DNA of 48,539 nt from Actinomycetes bacterium (lineage in GTDB: Bacteria; Actinomycetota; Acidimicrobiia; Acidimicrobiales; RAAP-2), in the NCBI GenBank assembly GCA_021828005.1, contig JAKATJ010000006.1:1-48539 (forward strand), given 5' to 3'. Both the position numbers and the translations under genes were made by a program. A model generated the notes under the pieces. It was not told the DNA's origin and searched no databases. It saw only the letters and a program-made list of their open reading frames with translations. This document shows positions 10,980-19,473 of this stretch, piece after piece (positions within the stretch are counted from its first letter, which is position 1; every line of letters starts with the position of its first letter).

Positions 10980-11882
10980 TCAGGACGTCCGCGCCGCGGT
11001 CAGCCCGCGCTCGTCCCCGGCCGGCTCCTCCGGCCGGGACGCGGCGCAATTGTCGATGAGCCGCACCGATCCGATCCTCGCCGCGACGAGGAGCCGCAGC
11101 GCCGCGGGCTGCGACAGGGACTCCGGCACCGTCAGGTCGGCGGCGTCGACCGCCGCGGCGTAGTCCACGCTCGCGAGCGGCTGAGCCGCGATCGTGCCCG
11201 ACATGACCGAGGCGACCGTCTCAGGGCGGTCCTCCCCCTCGGCGACCGCGGCCCGCCCGGCCTCCAGCGCGTGCCACAGCACGGTCGCCGCCCGTCGCTC
11301 GGCCGGAGAGAGGAGCGCGTTCCGACTGGACAGCGCGAGCCCGTCGGGCTCACGGACCGTCGGGCATCCGACCACCTCGACAGGGACCGACAGGTCCGCG
11401 GCCATGCGACGCACGACCGCGAGTTGCTGGAAGTCCTTCTCGCCGAAGTAGGCGGTGCACGGTCCGGCCAGCGAGAACAGCTTCGCCACCACGGTCGCGA
11501 CGCCGGCGAGGTGACCGGGCCGGGACGACCCCTCCCAGCGGTCCCCGAGGCCGGCGACGGACACGGTGGTCGCGGCGCCGGAGGGGAACATGTCGGCGTC
11601 GCTCGGCGCGAAGACCGTCGCGACGCCCGCCTCCTCGCATGCCCGCAGGTCTGCCCCGAGGTCCCGCGGGTAGCCCGCGAGGTCCTCCGGGCGGTCGAAT
11701 TGGAGCGGGTTCACGAAGATCGAGACCGCCACGTGCCGGTGCGCGGCCGCGGCGCGCGCCACCAGGGCGCGGTGGCCCGCGTGGAGCGACCCCATCGTGG
11801 GCACGAGGCCGATGCGCTCGCCCTCCGCCCTCGCCCGGCAAAGGGCGCGACGGAGGGCGGGCGGCTCGACGATGACCTGCAC
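10980..11882 (-). CDS. panC: pantoate--beta-alanine ligase
   Basis: PanC joins pantoate and beta-alanine with ATP to give pantothenate. The 300-aa protein has the nucleotidyltransferase motif PTMGSLHAGH (28-37), the FVNPLQF substrate loop, GEKDFQQLAVVRRM, and the KMSKS-like SSRN motif. The GTG at 11882 starts 3 bp after the DUF2520 gene stop. The expected partner panD, which supplies beta-alanine, is not in this window. A short charged tail after the conserved end carries no known motif. Confidence 0.96.
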   Translation of the reverse strand: MQVIVEPPALRRALCRARAEGERIGLVPTMGSLHAGHRALVARAAAAHRHVAVSIFVNPLQFDRPEDLAGYPRDLGADLRACEEAGVATVFAPSDADMFPSGAATTVSVAGLGDRWEGSSRPGHLAGVATVVAKLFSLAGPCTAYFGEKDFQQLAVVRRMAADLSVPVEVVGCPTVREPDGLALSSRNALLSPAERRAATVLWHALEAGRAAVAEGEDRPETVASVMSGTIAAQPLASVDYAAAVDAADLTVPESLSQPAALRLLVAARIGSVRLIDNCAASRPEEPAGDERGLTAARTS

Positions 11883-11885
11883 CGC

Positions 11886-12704
11886 TCAGAAGCGCCCGGT
11901 CGGGGCGGTCGGCAGCGCCGGCGCAGGCGCCGCGGCCGGTTCGTGGCGGGGCTCGTCCAGCGAATCCGGGCGAGCGGCGGGGGCACGCCCGTCAGCGCCG
12001 ACGGTCAGCTGCAGCGCAAGCCCCACCCCGGCCCGATAGGCGGAGCGATCGGCCTCGGGGATCGCCTCGAGGTGCCGCGCGAGGGTCTGCCAGTCCCCGC
12101 GTGCGGCGGGTCCGGTGAGCGCCCGGCGCGGCCCCAGGCGACCGGCGTCTTCGACGGCCGCGCGGGCGAGAGGGAGGAAGGCCTCGAGCGGGAGCCCAGC
12201 CGCCCCGGCGATGCGCTCGACCTGTCCGAGCAGGGCGACCACATGGTTGGCGGCGATGCACGCGGCCGCGTGGTATGCCGCGCGCACGTCGTCGGCGACC
12301 TCGACCCGGTCCCCCCCGAGCGCCGCCGCCATGGCGGAGGCGATCGGGTCCCCGGCGACCGCGAACGTGACCCCCGACCGGAGCCGGCGGGCGCCGGTGT
12401 CGGGGTCGGGCAGCGCGACGAGGGGGTGCAACGCGGCGGGGCGCGGGTGGGGAGCGAGCACGCCGAGACCGAGGGAACCGGCGAGGTGCACGACCGGCGT
12501 CGCACGGTCCGGCCTGACGGCCTGCGCGACCTCGGCGATCGCGTCGTCGGGCACAGCGAGCACGAGGGCGTCGACGCCGCTCGCCGCGTCGGCCAGGTCG
12601 TCTCCCCTCCCGAGAAGCGGGAGCACAACCCACCCGGCCTCCGAGAGTGCACGGGCCAGAGAGCGGCCCGCCCGTCCAGGGCCGATGATCCTCACGGTTG
12701 GCAC
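11886..12704 (-). CDS. Rossmann-like and DUF2520 domain protein
   Basis: The 272-aa product has an N-terminal dinucleotide-binding fold (GPGRAG at 8-13, then ALVLAVPDDAI) and a helical C-terminal DUF2520-like half with AAYHAAACIAANHVVALL. It resembles the 6-phosphogluconate dehydrogenase/ketopantoate reductase fold class and is commonly found just upstream of panC in actinobacteria, which suggests a pantothenate-related redox role; that role is inference. The GTG start at 12704 follows an AAGGAG site. The last 35 or so residues are Pro/Ala-rich and look disordered. Confidence 0.85.
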   Translation of the reverse strand: MPTVRIIGPGRAGRSLARALSEAGWVVLPLLGRGDDLADAASGVDALVLAVPDDAIAEVAQAVRPDRATPVVHLAGSLGLGVLAPHPRPAALHPLVALPDPDTGARRLRSGVTFAVAGDPIASAMAAALGGDRVEVADDVRAAYHAAACIAANHVVALLGQVERIAGAAGLPLEAFLPLARAAVEDAGRLGPRRALTGPAARGDWQTLARHLEAIPEADRSAYRAGVGLALQLTVGADGRAPAARPDSLDEPRHEPAAAPAPALPTAPTGRF

Positions 12705-12772
12705 CGACTTCTCCTTCAGCGTTCCAGCCCCTCTGCCCGGGTGCCGGTCGCCTGCAGCGATCGGGATGGTGC

Positions 12773-13264
12773 TCAGAGTCTACCGATCCGCCGCACAGCG
12801 CCCACAGCCCGCTCCAGCGCGCCGGGCGGGACGAGCTCCGGGGCGAGATCGGCCAGCGGTGCGAGGACGAACCTCCGCAACCACATCCGCGGATGCGGGA
12901 CGCTGAGATCGGGCTCCTCGATCTCAGCGTCCCCGACGAGGAGCACGTCGGCGTCGAGCGTGCGCGGCCCGAACCGCTCGGCGCGGACCCGGTGCGCGGC
13001 CGCCTCGAGCGCGCGGCAGCGATCGAGCAGCGCACGCGCGTCGTCGCTCGTCCACAGCTCGACGACGACGTTCAGGTAGGGGAGCTGCCCCTCGGGACCC
13101 CCGACCGGCTCGGTCTCGTAAAGGGGCGAGACCGAGGACACGTCGCCGGCCTCGACGAGGCTCGCCACCGCTCGCGCGAGCTCGGCCCGACGGTCGCCGA
13201 GGTTCGAGCCGAGGCCGATGAAGGCCCGCCGCGCCGGGTCGGGGAGCTCAGGTTCGGCGCACAT
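12773..13264 (-). CDS. folK: 2-amino-4-hydroxy-6-hydroxymethyldihydropteridine diphosphokinase
   Basis: FolK pyrophosphorylates 6-hydroxymethyl-dihydropterin in folate synthesis. The 163-residue protein has the family motifs FIGLGSNLGDR near the N-terminus, SPLYETEPVGG, YLNVVVEL, RFGPRTLDADVLL, and VPHPRMWLRRFVLAPL. The ATG at 13264 overlaps the end of folB by 17 bp, and no later start precedes the first conserved strand. A 68-bp gap separates it from the DUF2520 gene. Confidence 0.96.
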   Translation of the reverse strand: MCAEPELPDPARRAFIGLGSNLGDRRAELARAVASLVEAGDVSSVSPLYETEPVGGPEGQLPYLNVVVELWTSDDARALLDRCRALEAAAHRVRAERFGPRTLDADVLLVGDAEIEEPDLSVPHPRMWLRRFVLAPLADLAPELVPPGALERAVGAVRRIGRL

Positions 13265-13628
13265 CGACCACGCGGACCCCGACCGAGCCCACGTCCACGT
13301 CGACGGGGGGTCGCATCTTGCGCACGACGACCTCGACGCGCGCCACGCGGTCGTCGTCGAGCACGCGCCGCGCGACCGCGGCGGCGAGCGCCTCCAGGAG
13401 GGAGAACGAGGTCCCGCAGACGACCTCTGCGACCTGCTGCACGAGCGCGCCGTAGTCGACCGTGTCGGCCAGCGCGTCCGACGCGGCGGCGGGCGACACG
13501 TCGAAGTACGCGTCGAGGTCGACGCTGAAGGGCTGCGCGCGCTCGCGCTCGTGCGGGAGCACCCCGTGCAGGCCGAAGGCCCGGAGGTCCCGGATCTCGA
13601 TGCGGCCTGTCGACGGGACCCGGGTCAC
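13248..13628 (-). CDS. folB: dihydroneopterin aldolase
   Basis: FolB cleaves dihydroneopterin to 6-hydroxymethyl-dihydropterin and glycolaldehyde. From the GTG at 13628, whose GTGA overlaps the upstream stop, the product is 126 aa, the normal size. Visible motifs are IEIRDLRAFGLHGVLPHER at the N-terminus, VDYGALVQQV in the middle, SFSLLEALAAAVA, and the C-terminal VVVRKMRPPVDVDVGSVGV. It overlaps folK downstream and the phosphatase-like gene upstream, so it is probably translated from one polycistronic message. Confidence 0.95.
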   Translation of the reverse strand: MTRVPSTGRIEIRDLRAFGLHGVLPHERERAQPFSVDLDAYFDVSPAAASDALADTVDYGALVQQVAEVVCGTSFSLLEALAAAVARRVLDDDRVARVEVVVRKMRPPVDVDVGSVGVRVVDVRRT

Positions 13629-14137
13629 ACCGGTTGACGCGGCGGGAGGGCGGCGGCGGCGACCACCAGCTCCCGACCGGCCGTTCCCATCTGGCGACCG
13701 ACGAGGTGCTCCACCAGGGCGATCGCCTTCGGCTCGGCGGGGACCCGCCCGGTCCAGACGAGGAACCCGGCGGCGACCCCCATCACCCGGTCGCCGAGCT
13801 CTTCTCGGTGGACGAGGACCCGGTCGCCGCTGCGGAGCGCCGCGTCGAGGTCGTGGTAGCAGTCGGTGAGCGCCGACCGCGGATCCGCCCCTGGCACCAA
13901 CGGAAAATGAGCGTGCGCGAGGTGCTCGTCGTCGTAGGCGTGGAGGTTGTGCTGCGACGGCAGCAGGGAGACGATCCGCGTGAAGCCCTGGCCCCGGAGC
14001 CAGATCAGCTCCTCGGTGCGGCGCACCCTGCGGTGGTTGGGGGCGAAGCCCCCGGGGCGCTCGCTCAACGCGAGGCGGTCGCGGATCACCCAGCTGAAGT
14101 TGCGCGGCGGGATCCCGGCGGCCCATTTGCCTCTCAT
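13625..14137 (-). CDS. dual-specificity-phosphatase-like protein lacking the catalytic Cys
   Basis: The 170-aa product carries the family-like opening RNFSWVIRDRLALSERPGG, a TRIVSLLP strand, and a region where a cysteine phosphatase would carry the P-loop (HC-x5-R). Here that site reads VLVHREELGDR: the His and the distal Arg remain but the catalytic Cys is an Arg (CGA codon) and the glycine-rich loop is lost, so dephosphorylation by the usual mechanism is impossible. The gene is joined to folP and folB by 4-bp stop/start overlaps (ATGA at 14134-14137 and GTGA at 13625-13628), so it is co-translated with folate genes. Its role is unknown; the fold assignment is by motif resemblance. Confidence 0.65.
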   Translation of the reverse strand: MRGKWAAGIPPRNFSWVIRDRLALSERPGGFAPNHRRVRRTEELIWLRGQGFTRIVSLLPSQHNLHAYDDEHLAHAHFPLVPGADPRSALTDCYHDLDAALRSGDRVLVHREELGDRVMGVAAGFLVWTGRVPAEPKAIALVEHLVGRQMGTAGRELVVAAAALPPRQPV

Positions 14138-14967
14138 GACGGGTTCCCTGCGACGCTCGCCGCGTGATCGGTTGCGACGAGCGCCGCCGCGCGAACGGTG
14201 TCGGCGACGTCGTGGACGCGCACCATCCCCGCACCGGCGACCATGGCCCACACTGCCGTGGCGAGCGAGGCGTCGAGCCGGTCGTCCGCGCCGAGCGGCC
14301 GGTCCGGCGCGAGCGCGCCGAAGCGGCCGAGGAAGCTCTTGCGGCTCGTGCCCACGAGCACCTTCGCACCGGCGGCGAGCGCCGCAACGGCAAGCTCGGG
14401 CAGAGATGCGAGCAGCAAGACGTTCTGCTCCGCGGTCTTGGCGAACCCGATGCCCGGATCCACCCACACCTCGGCGATCCCCGCTCGGCGCGCCCTCTCA
14501 GCGGCACCGAGCACGTGGCCGTGGACTTCGCTCACGACATCGTCGTAGTCCGTGAGCCCCTGCATCGTCCGCGGCGTGCCGCGCCGGTGCATCGACACCC
14601 AGGCGGCGCCGAGCTCGGCCGCAACCGGCCAGAGACCCCCGGACACGTCGTTCACCATCGACGCTCCCGCGGCGACGGCCGCGCGGGCGACCGCGGGCTT
14701 GGTCGTGTCCACCGACACGCGGACGGCGCCGGAGAGCTGCTCGACGACCGGGAGCACGCGGCGGAGCTCCTCTTCCTCCTCGACCGGCTCCGCACCGGGC
14801 CGCGAGGACTCGCCGCCCACGTCGACGATGTCCGCTCCCTCGACGACCATCTGCTCCGCGCGTGCGATTGCGTCGGCATGCCGCAGGAACCGGCCGCCGT
14901 CGGAGAAGGAATCGGGGGTGACGTTGAGGATCCCCATCACGAGAGGGCGGTCCGTCACCTTTGCCAT
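14134..14967 (-). CDS. folP: dihydropteroate synthase
   Basis: DHPS couples hydroxymethyl-dihydropterin diphosphate to p-aminobenzoate and is the sulfonamide target. Conserved motifs are MGILNVTPDSFSDGG, GGESSRPGA, VSVDTTKP, MHRRGTP, WVDPGIGFAKT, LVGTSRKSFLG and VRVHDV. I prefer the ATG at 14967 (277 aa), which puts the first conserved strand near the N-terminus; a TTG at 14988 would add 7 residues. The ATGA overlap joins it to the phosphatase-like gene. Confidence 0.96.
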   Translation of the reverse strand: MAKVTDRPLVMGILNVTPDSFSDGGRFLRHADAIARAEQMVVEGADIVDVGGESSRPGAEPVEEEEELRRVLPVVEQLSGAVRVSVDTTKPAVARAAVAAGASMVNDVSGGLWPVAAELGAAWVSMHRRGTPRTMQGLTDYDDVVSEVHGHVLGAAERARRAGIAEVWVDPGIGFAKTAEQNVLLLASLPELAVAALAAGAKVLVGTSRKSFLGRFGALAPDRPLGADDRLDASLATAVWAMVAGAGMVRVHDVADTVRAAALVATDHAASVAGNPS

Positions 14968-15020
14968 CGGAGCCGTAGCGTAGGCCAACCGGCCCTCTCA
15001 CGGCCCTGCCGTCGCGGCGG

Positions 15021-15590
15021 TCAGCCTCCGCGGATGAACTGCATCGCCTCGGCGCGGGTCGCGGCGTCGCGGCGGAAGAGCCCGCGGACCGACGAGGTGA
15101 CGGTCAGCGCGCCGGGCTTCTTCACCCCGCGCATCGACATGCAGAGGTGCTCCGCCTCGACCACGACGAGCACTCCCCGGGGCGCCAGCGCCTTCTCGAT
15201 CGCCTCCGCGATCTGGGTGGTCATGCGCTCTTGGACCTGCAGCCGCCGCGCGTAGCCGTCGACCAGGCGGGCGAGCTTGGACAGCCCCGTGATGCGGCCG
15301 TCCTCGGCCGGGATGTACGCGACGTGGGCCCGTCCGATGAACGGCACCAGGTGGTGCTCGCAGAACGACGCGAAGCGGATGTCGCGCACCATCACCATCT
15401 CGTCGTGCTCTGCTGCGAACGTCACCGTGAGGTGGCGGCCCGGGTCCTCGTCGATCCCGCCGGACAGCTCCTCGAACATCGAGGCGACACGGCGAGGCGT
15501 CTCACGCAGGCCCTCGCGATCGGGGTCCTCGCCGATCCCGGCCAAGAGCTCGCGAACGGCAGCCATGACCCGTTCCGTGTCGACGCTCAT
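15021..15590 (-). CDS. folE: GTP cyclohydrolase I
   Basis: FolE converts GTP to 7,8-dihydroneopterin triphosphate, the entry to folate synthesis. The 189-aa product shows the zinc ligands Cys77 and His80 ([10 protein letters not shown]) and Cys150 ([10 protein letters not shown]), together with the GLSKLARLV and RLQVQERMT motifs. I chose the ATG at 15590 over an upstream in-frame start because it gives the family length. The dihydroneopterin triphosphatase (NudB/FolQ type) that should follow it is not identifiable in the cluster. Confidence 0.97.
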   Translation of the reverse strand: MSVDTERVMAAVRELLAGIGEDPDREGLRETPRRVASMFEELSGGIDEDPGRHLTVTFAAEHDEMVMVRDIRFASFCEHHLVPFIGRAHVAYIPAEDGRITGLSKLARLVDGYARRLQVQERMTTQIAEAIEKALAPRGVLVVVEAEHLCMSMRGVKKPGALTVTSSVRGLFRRDAATRAEAMQFIRGG

Positions 15591-15657
15591 CCGGCGCCAC
15601 CCGCCGCATGCACGGGCGTTCGAGGGCGTCCGCCCTGCTCGCCTACCGGTGGGTGGG

Positions 15658-16263
15658 TCAACCCGTCCCCTCCGAACCGACCCGGAAGGCATGCACCCCC
15701 GACAGGTTCCGGAACCGCTCGGCGGCGTCGAGCCCGTAACCGACGACGAACTCCGAGGGGATGGTGAAGCCGACGTAGCGGAGGTCGAGGTCCACGCGTT
15801 GCTCGCCCTCCTTCACGAGCAGGGCGCACACGTCGACCGACGCAGGATGCCTGGCGTGGAGGTAGCGGTTCAGGTAGTTCAGCGTGAGACCGCTGTCGAT
15901 GATGTCCTCGACGACGAGCACGCGCCGGCCGGTCAGCTCGGCGTCCAGGTCCTTCACGATGCGCACGACGCCCGAGGACTGGGTGGCGTTCCCGTACGAC
16001 GAGACCGCCATGAAGTCGACCTCCACCGGCAGCTCGATCGCCCGGCACAGGTCGCTCATGAAGAGCATCGCGCCCTTCAGCACCCCCACGAGCAGGGGCG
16101 GGTCGTCCGCGAAGTCGTCGGTGATCCGCTTGCCGAGCTCGGAGACCTTGGCGGCGATCTCCTCGGCCGTGACGAGGACCGGGCCGACGGTGGGCCGAGC
16201 CCAGACGGGAACGTCCCCCGCCTCCCTCCCCGCGTCGGTGCCCCCCGTGTCCCCCGTCGTCAT
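15658..16263 (-). CDS. hpt: hypoxanthine phosphoribosyltransferase
   Basis: Hpt salvages hypoxanthine and guanine to IMP and GMP with PRPP. The type I PRTase signature [11 protein letters not shown] lies at 117-127, preceded by [11 protein letters not shown] and [10 protein letters not shown], and followed by [17 protein letters not shown], the base-recognition end. I chose the ATG at 16263 because an AAGGTG site lies 6 nt upstream; a GTG at 16272 would add three residues. It sits 10 bp after tilS; tilS-hpt linkage is common in bacteria. Confidence 0.96.
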   Translation of the reverse strand: MTTGDTGGTDAGREAGDVPVWARPTVGPVLVTAEEIAAKVSELGKRITDDFADDPPLLVGVLKGAMLFMSDLCRAIELPVEVDFMAVSSYGNATQSSGVVRIVKDLDAELTGRRVLVVEDIIDSGLTLNYLNRYLHARHPASVDVCALLVKEGEQRVDLDLRYVGFTIPSEFVVGYGLDAAERFRNLSGVHAFRVGSEGTG

Positions 16264-16273
16264 CGGCGGCACC

Positions 16274-17305
16274 TTAGTGCTCGACGTCGCGCACGCCGAC
16301 CTCCTCTGGCTCCTCGCCCGGCTCCTCGCCGGCTGGCGCGGCTGGCGCGGCTGGAGGCGTCGCGATCAGCCGGCCCCTCGACCGCCGGACGCGCCATCCG
16401 CCCGCGAGCTCGGTGCCCACCGCTCCCCCGGCTGCCACCACCAGGACGCGCCGGACGTCGGCGAGCGAAGGCGGCTGGCGGTCCGGGCCGGGAACGGCTG
16501 ACGGCCTCCCTCCCGAGCCGGGAGTGGCTCCGAGCTCGCGCAGCCAGCGCCTGATCGCACGCCCTGCGAGGGGAGCCGGCGCCAGGGCAACGTCCCGGGC
16601 GACCGTGGGGTCGGGCACGATCTCCGCAGCGAGATCGGCGAGGAACCCGGAGTCCAGCGCGGCGAGCTCGGCGAGGCGTGCGAGGAGCGGGACGGGATCT
16701 CTCCCCGCGAGCTCGGCGCACAACGGCAGCAACTCGTGGCGGACGCGGTTTCTGAGGTGGCGCGGATCGTCGTTGGTGGGATCTTCGACCCAGCGAAGCC
16801 CCGCTTCCTCGCACACCGCACGCGTCTCGGACCTCCTCAGCGCGAGTAGCGGGTGCTCGTGGCCCGGCCTTATCCCCGCGACGCCGTCGGGGCCCGCTCC
16901 GCGCAGCAGGTTGCACAGGACGGTCTCGGCCTGGTCGTCCATCGTGTGGCCGGTGGCCACCCCAGGCGGCAGCGATGCGAAGCGCGCCGCTCGCGCCCGG
17001 GCCTCGAGGTTCGGGCCCGGCGTGACCTGGACGCGCACACCTCGGAACGACGCGCCGAACGCCGCTGAGGCCGCTGCGACGAGATCGGCCTCGCCGGCCG
17101 AGCCCTCGCGCAGTCCGTGGTCCACATGGACCACGGTCACATGGCAGCCGGTGAGCGTCGAGAGGACGAGCAGGGCGAGGGAATCGGGGCCGCCCGAGAC
17201 GGCACAGGTGAGAGGCGAGCCGGCGGGCGGGAAGTTGCAGCGAGGAAGGAGGCTCCCCGCGAGGCCGCCGTTTGCGATCGCCCGGGGGACCGCCGGATCC
17301 GTCAC
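16274..17305 (-). CDS. tilS: tRNA(Ile)-lysidine synthetase
   Basis: TilS adds lysine to C34 of tRNA-Ile(CAU), changing both its codon and amino acid identity. The 343-aa protein has the PP-loop SGGPDS at 37-42, VVHVDHGLR, GHTMDDQAETVL, and the WVEDPTND segment, followed by HLRNRVRHELLP. The C-terminal part is short, without an evident full C-terminal TilS domain, as in other actinobacteria. The GTG at 17305 overlaps the metalloprotease stop by 4 bp. The last 40 residues are Pro/Ala/Glu-rich. Confidence 0.94.
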   Translation of the reverse strand: MTDPAVPRAIANGGLAGSLLPRCNFPPAGSPLTCAVSGGPDSLALLVLSTLTGCHVTVVHVDHGLREGSAGEADLVAAASAAFGASFRGVRVQVTPGPNLEARARAARFASLPPGVATGHTMDDQAETVLCNLLRGAGPDGVAGIRPGHEHPLLALRRSETRAVCEEAGLRWVEDPTNDDPRHLRNRVRHELLPLCAELAGRDPVPLLARLAELAALDSGFLADLAAEIVPDPTVARDVALAPAPLAGRAIRRWLRELGATPGSGGRPSAVPGPDRQPPSLADVRRVLVVAAGGAVGTELAGGWRVRRSRGRLIATPPAAPAAPAGEEPGEEPEEVGVRDVEH

Positions 17306-18498
17306 CCGCCGTCCCGCGTCGCCTCCACGCGAGAGATCCACAGCTCCGGCTCGCGGATCTCTGCGAGCGTCGGAAGCCATTCGGGTCCGCGCCAGACCCG
17401 GTCGAAGAGGTCCCGTCCACCGCGCGCCTCAGCAGCCCTGATGAACTCCTCTCCCTGCTGGTACTGGCGGAGCTTGGCCTCGAGCCCGAGCACCTGCTGC
17501 AGCACCTTCGCCGGCCCCTTCACGGACTGTCTGCGCTCGCGCAGCACCTGACTGAAGCGGGCGGCTCCGGGCACCTCTGCAGCGCCTGCCCGGTCCATGG
17601 TCACGTCGCCGTGCCCCTCGAGAAGGCTCATCATCGCCTGGAGGCTCCGGATCGCCTCGAGCTGCGTCTCGCTCGCCACGATGCCGAGCACACCCGCGTC
17701 GTCGAACGGGCTCTTGCGCGACCGGAGCCGCTCTGCCGTGCGTCGGACCATCTCGGCCAGGCGTCCCGGGTCCGCCTGGAACGGCTCGATCGCCCTGTCC
17801 ACGAGCGACAGGAAGGAGCCGCGGAGCCACGGAACGGCCGTGAACTGGCAGCGGTGGGTGACCTCGTGGAGCGCCAGCCACAGCCGGAACTCCTCGGGGG
17901 CGAACCCGTGGCGCTGCTCGAGGTCCACGACGTTGGGCCCGACGTAGTACAAGAGGTCCTGGTCGTCGGCCATCTCCTCGGTGAGCAACAGGTCGTACTG
18001 CCCGAGGACCCGGGTCGACATCCAGGCGAGCACCGCGCCGAGCTGCGCCCCGCTCGCCGAGCGGCTCGCTCCGGCGACCCTGGAGGCGATGGGCTCGGGT
18101 AGGTCAACGAGCCATGCGGGTCGTGCAGCCGAGCGTCGTCGCTCCTCCCGCCGCTCCTCCCGCCGACGCTCGAACTTGGCGAGCGCAGGCGTGAGCAGGC
18201 GCTGGAAGGAGGCGACGTTCGCCCGCGCCCAGCCCAGGCGATCCGTGACGACCGATCGGGCCGGCGTGGGCGCGTGCCAGCCGGTCGATGCGGCGACGAG
18301 CTCCTCGGCCTTGGCGGTCGCGGCGGCGAACGACCTCGAGAGCTCGTCCGCGTCATACCTGACGCCCGGGGAGCGCCGGGCGATCGCCCAGGCCGCGACC
18401 CGTTCCGCCACGTGCCAGTCGACGAGCCCGGGACCCTGGGGGCCGTACCGGCCCCCGTCGCGATCGGCGTCCACCGGCTCAGGGAGGGGGGCGCTCAC
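17302..18498 (-). CDS. zinc-dependent metalloprotease, DUF2342 family
   Basis: The 398-aa protein has an HEVTH zinc-binding helix at 211-215 inside LWLALHEVTHRCQF, characteristic of the actinobacterial DUF2342 family (sometimes labelled F420-biosynthesis-associated without good evidence). It contains a basic coiled segment near 108-125 and a long helical C-terminal half with MDRAGAAEVPGA. The GTG at 18498 overlaps the anti-sigma stop by 4 bp, and the end overlaps tilS by 4 bp, so it is translationally coupled on both sides. In mycobacteria the homologue also lies beside tilS. Substrate unknown. Confidence 0.85.
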   Translation of the reverse strand: MSAPLPEPVDADRDGGRYGPQGPGLVDWHVAERVAAWAIARRSPGVRYDADELSRSFAAATAKAEELVAASTGWHAPTPARSVVTDRLGWARANVASFQRLLTPALAKFERRREERREERRRSAARPAWLVDLPEPIASRVAGASRSASGAQLGAVLAWMSTRVLGQYDLLLTEEMADDQDLLYYVGPNVVDLEQRHGFAPEEFRLWLALHEVTHRCQFTAVPWLRGSFLSLVDRAIEPFQADPGRLAEMVRRTAERLRSRKSPFDDAGVLGIVASETQLEAIRSLQAMMSLLEGHGDVTMDRAGAAEVPGAARFSQVLRERRQSVKGPAKVLQQVLGLEAKLRQYQQGEEFIRAAEARGGRDLFDRVWRGPEWLPTLAEIREPELWISRVEATRDGG

Positions 18499-18806
18499 GC
18501 CGACGCCGACGACGGGGCGGGTCCCGATCCCCGGCACGCCTCCTCAGCGGCGATCGCCGAAGCGACTCGCGCGATCAACGAGTCCGGCACACGGTCCTTG
18601 CACCGGCTCGAGATGACGGCCCGCAGCTCCGCCTCGAACCCCGCCGCGGCGGCGCAGGGGCCGCACTCGTCCAGGTGCGCCGCGATCTCCAGGCGCCGGT
18701 CGTCGGTCAGCTCCCCGTCGAGGTACACGTAGAGCTGCCGGACCGCCTCCGCGCAGTCCACGTACGATGCGTAGTCCCCGCATCCCCCTCGTCCTTCGTG
18801 GGCCAC
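18495..18806 (-). CDS. rsrA: RsrA-like zinc anti-sigma factor
   Basis: The 103-residue protein has the ZAS motif HLDECGPC, giving the His-x3-Cys-x2-Cys redox switch, plus further cysteines near the N-terminus (DCAEAV) and after the motif (CKDR). RsrA-type proteins hold their sigma factor inactive until thiol oxidation releases zinc. The gene lies 60 bp after the SigR-like factor and overlaps the next gene by 4 bp. The GTG at 18806 is preceded by GGAG. Mycothiol-linked disulfide stress is the likely signal, by family knowledge. Confidence 0.85.
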   Translation of the reverse strand: MAHEGRGGCGDYASYVDCAEAVRQLYVYLDGELTDDRRLEIAAHLDECGPCAAAAGFEAELRAVISSRCKDRVPDSLIARVASAIAAEEACRGSGPAPSSASA

Positions 18807-18866
18807 CCTCGGTCTCCTGTCAGTTCCTCGCGGGGGCCGCAGCCGGCTCCCGCCCCCTGCCGCGGA

Positions 18867-19442
18867 TCACGGCGCCTTCGCAGGGCCCGCAGCCACGAGG
18901 CCCCGCGACTGTGCGAATCCTGCCAACGTCTTCTGCAGAGCTCTTCTTCCCCGGTGGATGCGGCTCATCACCGTCCCGATCGGGACCTCGGTGATCTCCG
19001 CGATCTCCTTGTAGCTGAAGCCCTCGACGTCCGCGAGGAGCACGGCGATCCGGAACGCCTCGGGGAGCGCCTCGATCGCCTCCTTCACCTCCTCGTCGGT
19101 GAAACCGGCAAGCGCCTCCTCCTCGGCACTCCGGCCGAAGCCCTGCGCCGGCGAGAGGCGGTGATAGAGGTACAGGTCCTCGACGTCCTCGACGTCACTC
19201 ACCTCGGGGCGGCGCTTGGCGGCGCGATAGGAGTTGATGTAGGTGTTCGTGAGGATGCGGTAGAGCCAGGCCTTCAGGTTCGTTCCTTCGGTGAAGGAGT
19301 CGAACGACCGGTAGGCCCTGAGGTAGGTCTCCTGGACGAGGTCCTCCGCGTCCGCCGGGTTGCGCGTCATCCGGAGCGCTGCGCTGTACAGGGCGGTCAT
19401 GTGCTCCATCGCCTGCTCTGCGAATCTGGCCCGGTCCGCCAT
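18867..19442 (-). CDS. sigR: SigR/SigH-type ECF sigma factor
   Basis: This 191-aa ECF sigma-70 factor has region 2 ([20 protein letters not shown], then [16 protein letters not shown]) and region 4 ([19 protein letters not shown], then [19 protein letters not shown]). Both regions match the SigR/SigH thiol-stress group, and the ZAS anti-sigma gene follows. A TAGGGT box lies 8 nt upstream of the ATG at 19442, so the transcript is probably leaderless. It heads a run of 15 minus-strand genes reaching lysS. No clear GGAAT/GTT autoregulated promoter was found. Confidence 0.9.
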   Translation of the reverse strand: MADRARFAEQAMEHMTALYSAALRMTRNPADAEDLVQETYLRAYRSFDSFTEGTNLKAWLYRILTNTYINSYRAAKRRPEVSDVEDVEDLYLYHRLSPAQGFGRSAEEEALAGFTDEEVKEAIEALPEAFRIAVLLADVEGFSYKEIAEITEVPIGTVMSRIHRGRRALQKTLAGFAQSRGLVAAGPAKAP

Positions 19443-19450
19443 GACCAGAG

Positions 19451-19456
19451 ACCCTA
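19451..19456 (-). promoter_or_regulatory. -10 box (TAGGGT) for leaderless sigR
   Basis: TAGGGT on the minus strand ends 8 nt before the sigR ATG, with no ribosome-binding site between, fitting transcription from the start codon itself. Confidence 0.45.
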
Positions 19457-19473
19457 CCCAGCATCGGGGGAGG

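Noticed and set aside
13625-14137. Assigning this gene as the missing dihydroneopterin triphosphate phosphatase
   Set aside because: The catalytic Cys is replaced by Arg, so the classical mechanism cannot operate. Only the context supports the idea.
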